Below, piece by piece: positions 7,140 to 9,991 of a stretch of DNA of 9,991 nt. The position numbers and the translations under genes were made by a program. Source of the DNA: Pseudomonadota bacterium (GTDB lineage: Bacteria; Pseudomonadota; Alphaproteobacteria; Rhizobiales; Rhizobiaceae); contig JAEWPB010000060.1 in assembly GCA_023399465.1 (NCBI GenBank), positions 1 through 9,991 of the forward strand, in the 5' to 3' direction. The first letter of the stretch is position 1. The number at the start of each line of letters is the position of its first letter. Below the pieces are notes generated by a model that saw only the letters and a program-made list of their open reading frames with translations, searched no databases and was not told the origin of the DNA.

Positions 7140-8384
7140 TTGGCTGTGGCACAGGACGATCTGCTGGCAATTGCGTGCAACCGGATCCGGGATTTGGACC
7201 GTCCGGCGTGCATCAAGGACAGTGAACTGCGCTATGTCGCGGTCAACCGTGCCTATGCCGATTTCCATGGCCTCGGGATCGACCTGTTTCCCGGGCGCAA
7301 GAGTGGCGAACTGAATGGCGGCGGGATTGCCGCCGACCGCGAGATCACCGAGTGGCGTGCGCTCATCTATGACATCGAAGAGACCGTCGCCTGTATCGAT
7401 CCGGTGAGCGGGACGGCGCATCCGATGCTGATCGAGCGCTTCCTGGCGAGCGACGGCAGCGCCCATGTCTTCAGCATGTTCGTCGACGAGCCTGCGGCAG
7501 AAGCCGGGGTAGAGACAGGCGAGGCGCTCGTCATCGATGACGGCACGGTGCCGCTGCGGGTCGACGAGATACGGGGCGCGCGTGTGCTGGCGGTTAGTGA
7601 GAACGGACGCGACCGCAACCTTCTGGCAGACCTCCTTTCCCGCTGGGGGCTCGACGGCTGCGCCGTCGAGAGCGGCGAGATCGCATTCGCCGTCCTCGAG
7701 GCCTCGTTCGATCTCGCGCTGCCCGTCGACTGCCTGCTGATCGGCGACTGTGCGGATGCTGCCGATCTGATCGATCGCATCAGGACGGACGCCCGCCTGC
7801 AGGCGCTGCCGATCATTGCGATCGGTGCGACAGGATCCGGGTGCCTGGCGGTATCGACAAATCTCGTGCGTCCGGTCCGAGCCGACGTCCTGCATGCGGC
7901 GCTGGCGGATGCGCTGGCCAAGACGTCCGATGCGCCCATGCCGGCGCTGGAGGAAAAGCGCGAAGGACCGGAAGCCCTCGACATTCTCGTGGCCGAGGAC
8001 AACGAAGTCCACCAGATCGTGTTCGCCCGCATTCTCGAGGAGACCGGGCTCAACTTCACCATCGTCGCCGATGGCGGCGAGGTCGTGGACATATGGGAGC
8101 GCCGTCGTCCGCGGCTGATCCTGATGGATATCCTGTTGCCGACGCTCAGTGGCTTCCAGGCCGCCCGTCGCATCCGCGAGCATGAACGCGTCTCCGGCGA
8201 CGATGTCCATGTGCCGATTGTCGGCATGACGTCCTATCCGCCGGAGGTCGATCGCAGCCTCTGCCTCGATGCCGGGATGGACGATCAACTGGCAAAGCCG
8301 GTCAGCCCCGACGCGCTGAAGGCGAAGATCGCGACCTGGCTCGACGGCGTGCAGGAGCAGCGCGCCGGACAAGCGGCCGGCTAG
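7140..8384 (+). CDS. PAS-REC-REC signalling protein (pseudoreceiver plus intact receiver)
   Basis: A 414-residue cytoplasmic protein with three sensory/receiver modules and no histidine kinase, DNA-binding or cyclase domain. Residues 15-118 resemble a PAS domain (RPACIKDSELRYVAVNRAYADFHG at its N-side, in the 21-44 region). Residues 148-260 form a receiver-like fold that is degenerate: SEN replaces the acidic pair, the strand-3 aspartate context is IGDC (Asp203), and Arg244 stands where lysine belongs. Residues 281-402 are a complete receiver: Glu286-Asp287, phosphoacceptor Asp330 in LILMDILLP, Thr364 and Lys386 in AKPV. The second receiver is DivK-like in being a stand-alone C-terminal receiver. 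The TTG start at 7140 follows AGGAAA (7128-7133) by six bases; a GTG at 7116 is an alternative. A CtrA-type box lies just upstream. Its stop is 5 bases from that of the convergent mnmD. The role is probably phosphotransfer or kinase regulation; partners are unknown. Confidence 0.85.
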   Translation: MAVAQDDLLAIACNRIRDLDRPACIKDSELRYVAVNRAYADFHGLGIDLFPGRKSGELNGGGIAADREITEWRALIYDIEETVACIDPVSGTAHPMLIERFLASDGSAHVFSMFVDEPAAEAGVETGEALVIDDGTVPLRVDEIRGARVLAVSENGRDRNLLADLLSRWGLDGCAVESGEIAFAVLEASFDLALPVDCLLIGDCADAADLIDRIRTDARLQALPIIAIGATGSGCLAVSTNLVRPVRADVLHAALADALAKTSDAPMPALEEKREGPEALDILVAEDNEVHQIVFARILEETGLNFTIVADGGEVVDIWERRRPRLILMDILLPTLSGFQAARRIREHERVSGDDVHVPIVGMTSYPPEVDRSLCLDAGMDDQLAKPVSPDALKAKIATWLDGVQEQRAGQAAG

Positions 8385-8389
8385 TTTCG

Positions 8390-9118
8390 TCAGGTGGACG
8401 GGGCGCGCACGCCGCAGAGCATTTCGCGCTTGCCTGCAAATCCCTTGCGTCGTTCGACGGCAAAGCCCGCAGCAATCAGGTTGCGGCGGACGAAGCCGGC
8501 GGCGGCATAGGTGGCGAAGCTGCCGCCTTCCCGGGTCCTGTCGAACACCGCCTGCATCAGTTCGGGCGACCACATCTCCGCATTTCGCGACGGGGCGAAA
8601 CCATCGAGATACCAGGCATCGAAACCGGGCTCGGCACGTTGCACGCCGTCGAGCGCCTTGCCGCAGACCACCGTCAGCCTCGTCTGGTCGTCGAGGGCGA
8701 GCGAGACGGTGCCGTGGGGCTCGGCCGGCCAGGCGGCGACGAGCGCCTGCCTTTCGGCGTCGATTTCCGGCCAGTGCGACAGCGCGCGCGATATTTCATC
8801 GGCCTGCATAGGGAAGAGTTCGAAGGACATGAAATGCAGCCGGCCGTCGGGCTTTCGCGCGGTCTTCCACTGGCGCCATGTCTCGCAGAAGTTCAGGCCG
8901 GTGCCGAAGCCGAGTTCGCCGATCAGAAACGGCCCGCCCGCCTGCCAGCGTTCCGGCAGGCCGTTGCCGCCGAGGAACACATGGCCGCATTCCAGCCGGC
9001 CATCGGTCTGGCAATAAAAATGGTCGCCAAATGCCTCGGAATAGGGCATATCGCCGTCGCGCCATTCGAGGCGCTGGCCTTCGATCGCGGAGGTGTTTTC
9101 GGGATGTGGATCTGTCAT
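8390..9118 (-). CDS. mnmD: tRNA 5-methylaminomethyl-2-thiouridine methyltransferase, stand-alone MnmD
   Basis: A 242-residue SAM-dependent methyltransferase of the MTase_30/DUF752 family, equal to the N-terminal half of E. coli MnmC. It methylates nm5(s2)U to mnm5(s2)U at the wobble position 34 of certain tRNAs. Hallmarks are the SAM loop IGELGFGTGLNF (66-77), DAWYLDGFAPSRNAEMW (167-183) and the C-terminal GFVRRNL...RRKGFAGKREML region (208-234), all closely matching MnmC. LEWRDGDMPYSEAFGD (17-32) is the family's opening block, so the start must lie before it. The ATG at 9116-9118 is the choice, although no Shine-Dalgarno precedes it: the ten bases directly upstream are the palindrome GGCTATAGCC. 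The start overlaps that of the divergent oxidoreductase by two bases. The oxidoreductase half of MnmC is missing from this chain and probably supplied by that neighbour. Confidence 0.95.
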   Translation of the reverse strand: MTDPHPENTSAIEGQRLEWRDGDMPYSEAFGDHFYCQTDGRLECGHVFLGGNGLPERWQAGGPFLIGELGFGTGLNFCETWRQWKTARKPDGRLHFMSFELFPMQADEISRALSHWPEIDAERQALVAAWPAEPHGTVSLALDDQTRLTVVCGKALDGVQRAEPGFDAWYLDGFAPSRNAEMWSPELMQAVFDRTREGGSFATYAAAGFVRRNLIAAGFAVERRKGFAGKREMLCGVRAPST

Positions 9119-9991
9119 GGCTATAGCCGATAATCCGACAGCGGCGGCGGGTCAATCGTCGTCTGGCTTGCTGATCGTCGGCGCCGGCATCATGGGGCTC
9201 TGGGCAGCCGTCCATGCCGACCGCCTTGGCATCGACACGCTCCTCGTCGATGCCGGCGAACCGGGGCAGGGCGCGAGCGGCGGCCTGCTCGGCGCGCTGA
9301 TGCCGCATATCCCCGACCGCCACCGCTGGTCCGACAAGAAGCAGTTCCAGTTCGATGCACTGGTTGCGCTCGAAGCCGAGATCGCGGCGCTCGAGGCACT
9401 GACCGGCGCTTCGGCCGGGTACCGCCGCTGCGGCCGGCTGGTGCCGCTGCCGAAGCCGCATCTGCGCGATATCGCGCTCCGTCATCAGGAAGACGGCAAG
9501 ACGCTCTGGCAAAGCGGCGCCCGCCGGTTTGCGTGGAATGTCCTCGATGCCCCGCCGGTTGAAGGCTGGGTCGGTCCTGCCGCGGGCGAGGCCGGTTTTG
9601 TCGAGGACACGCTTGCCGGGCGGGTCTCGCCGCGGCGCTACACTGAGCTGCTGTGCGCGGTGTTGCGACAGTCGCGTCACGTTCGGGTTGCCGCCTCGAC
9701 GCGGATTGTCCGGATCGATCCCGATGCCGGACTGGCGGAAAGCGCCGACGGTCGCAGGTTCAGTTTCGGCCATGTGATCGTCGCTGCCGGCTACCAGTCC
9801 TTTCCGCTGCTCGATGACGTGACGCGGGCGCTCCCCGTTTCGACTGGCCAGCCTGTGAAGGGGCAGGCCGCGCTCCTCAGGGCCGACGTCGATCCGGCGC
9901 TGCCGGTGGTCTATCTCGACGGTCTCTACGTGGTGCCGCACGAGGACGGCCATGTCGCCATCGGCAGCACCAGCGAGAACAGCTTCGCCGA
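9117..9991 (+). CDS. FAD-dependent oxidoreductase, DAO/MnmC2-like (cut by window edge)
   Basis: The first 291 codons are present; the reading frame runs off the right edge. The N-terminus has a Rossmann FAD-binding motif, LLIVGAGIMG (18-27), an acidic residue ending strand 2 in TLLVDAG (41-47), and GQGASGGLLGALMPH (50-64), comparable to the GASGNRQGALYP stretch of MnmC's C-terminal domain. Later, HVIVAAGYQS and the LYVVPHEDGHVAIGSTSE stretch are typical of the DAO fold, shared with glycine oxidase (ThiO). The pairing with stand-alone MnmD favours the MnmC2 role: oxidative removal of the carboxymethyl group from cmnm5(s2)U. That role is inference; a general amino-acid oxidase is the alternative. 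The ATG at 9117-9119 lies within the same CATG as the mnmD start; only a weak GGA precedes it. A TTG at 9168 just before the Rossmann strand is a less likely start. Confidence 0.87.
   Translation, partial: MAIADNPTAAAGQSSSGLLIVGAGIMGLWAAVHADRLGIDTLLVDAGEPGQGASGGLLGALMPHIPDRHRWSDKKQFQFDALVALEAEIAALEALTGASAGYRRCGRLVPLPKPHLRDIALRHQEDGKTLWQSGARRFAWNVLDAPPVEGWVGPAAGEAGFVEDTLAGRVSPRRYTELLCAVLRQSRHVRVAASTRIVRIDPDAGLAESADGRRFSFGHVIVAAGYQSFPLLDDVTRALPVSTGQPVKGQAALLRADVDPALPVVYLDGLYVVPHEDGHVAIGSTSENSFA
9127..9155 (-). promoter_or_regulatory. mnmD: Candidate mnmD promoter inside the oxidoreductase coding sequence
   Basis: On the minus strand TTGACC (9150-9155) and TATCGG (9127-9132) are separated by 17 bases. 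The -35 is strong and the -10 weak. Transcription would start about six or seven bases after the -10, near 9120, which is one or two bases before the mnmD ATG. This agrees with the lack of a Shine-Dalgarno sequence and would make the mRNA leaderless. Evidence is motif-level only. Confidence 0.3.

Noticed and set aside
8364..8381. GCCGG...CCGGC inverted repeat at the end of the PAS-REC-REC gene
   Set aside because: A 5-bp stem with an 8-base loop and a short TAGTTTC tail inside coding sequence is within what GC-rich DNA gives by chance.
7086..8573. Minus-strand open frame of 495 codons opposite the PAS-REC-REC gene
   Set aside because: Antisense shadow running into mnmD out of frame; the plus strand gives clear PAS and receiver motifs.

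Overview
The window is GC-rich and closely packed, with strong third-position G/C bias, so long antisense open frames shadow almost every gene. Protein content, short intergenic gaps, frequent TTG starts and a perfect CtrA-type box (TTAA-N7-TTAA) point to the chromosome of an alphaproteobacterium, most likely a Rhizobiaceae member (Rhizobium/Agrobacterium/Ensifer type). This assignment is inference from style and gene content; no marker gene is present. No RNA gene, mobile element or CRISPR array was seen.

Layout, left to right. (1) Positions 1-2604, minus strand: a three-gene operon read right to left, made of a circularly permuted type-2 ATP-grasp protein, an alpha-E (DUF403) protein and a transglutaminase-like protein cut by the left edge. 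The family set is widespread and predicted to be an amidoligase/peptide-modification system of unknown product. (2) 2605-2936: control region shared with a divergent EamA/DMT transporter (2937-3848, plus). (3) 3853-3876: a perfect 10-bp hairpin between the convergent transporter and a RhlE-type DEAD-box RNA helicase (3900-5504, minus) with a long Gly/Arg/Asn-rich tail and a leader of about 300 bases. (4) 5812-6915, minus: an AlkC-like DNA alkylation repair glycosylase. (5) 6916-7139: divergent intergenic region with the CtrA-type box. (6) 7140-8384, plus: a PAS-REC-REC protein with no kinase or output domain, whose first receiver is degenerate and second intact. (7) 8390-9118, minus: MnmD, the tRNA wobble-uridine methyltransferase. 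(8) 9117 to the right edge, plus: an FAD oxidoreductase of the DAO/MnmC2 type. The start codons of (7) and (8) overlap in one CATG.

How the genes fit together: the first three form one predicted pathway. The last two look like the two halves of bifunctional MnmC, split into divergent genes. The rest are single housekeeping, repair and regulatory genes. Three genes (ATP-grasp, helicase, PAS-REC-REC) are best started at TTG codons with good Shine-Dalgarno spacing. The most interesting items are the uncharacterised ATP-grasp/alpha-E/transglutaminase operon, the PAS-REC-REC protein with its CtrA box, and the split, possibly leaderless mnmD arrangement.
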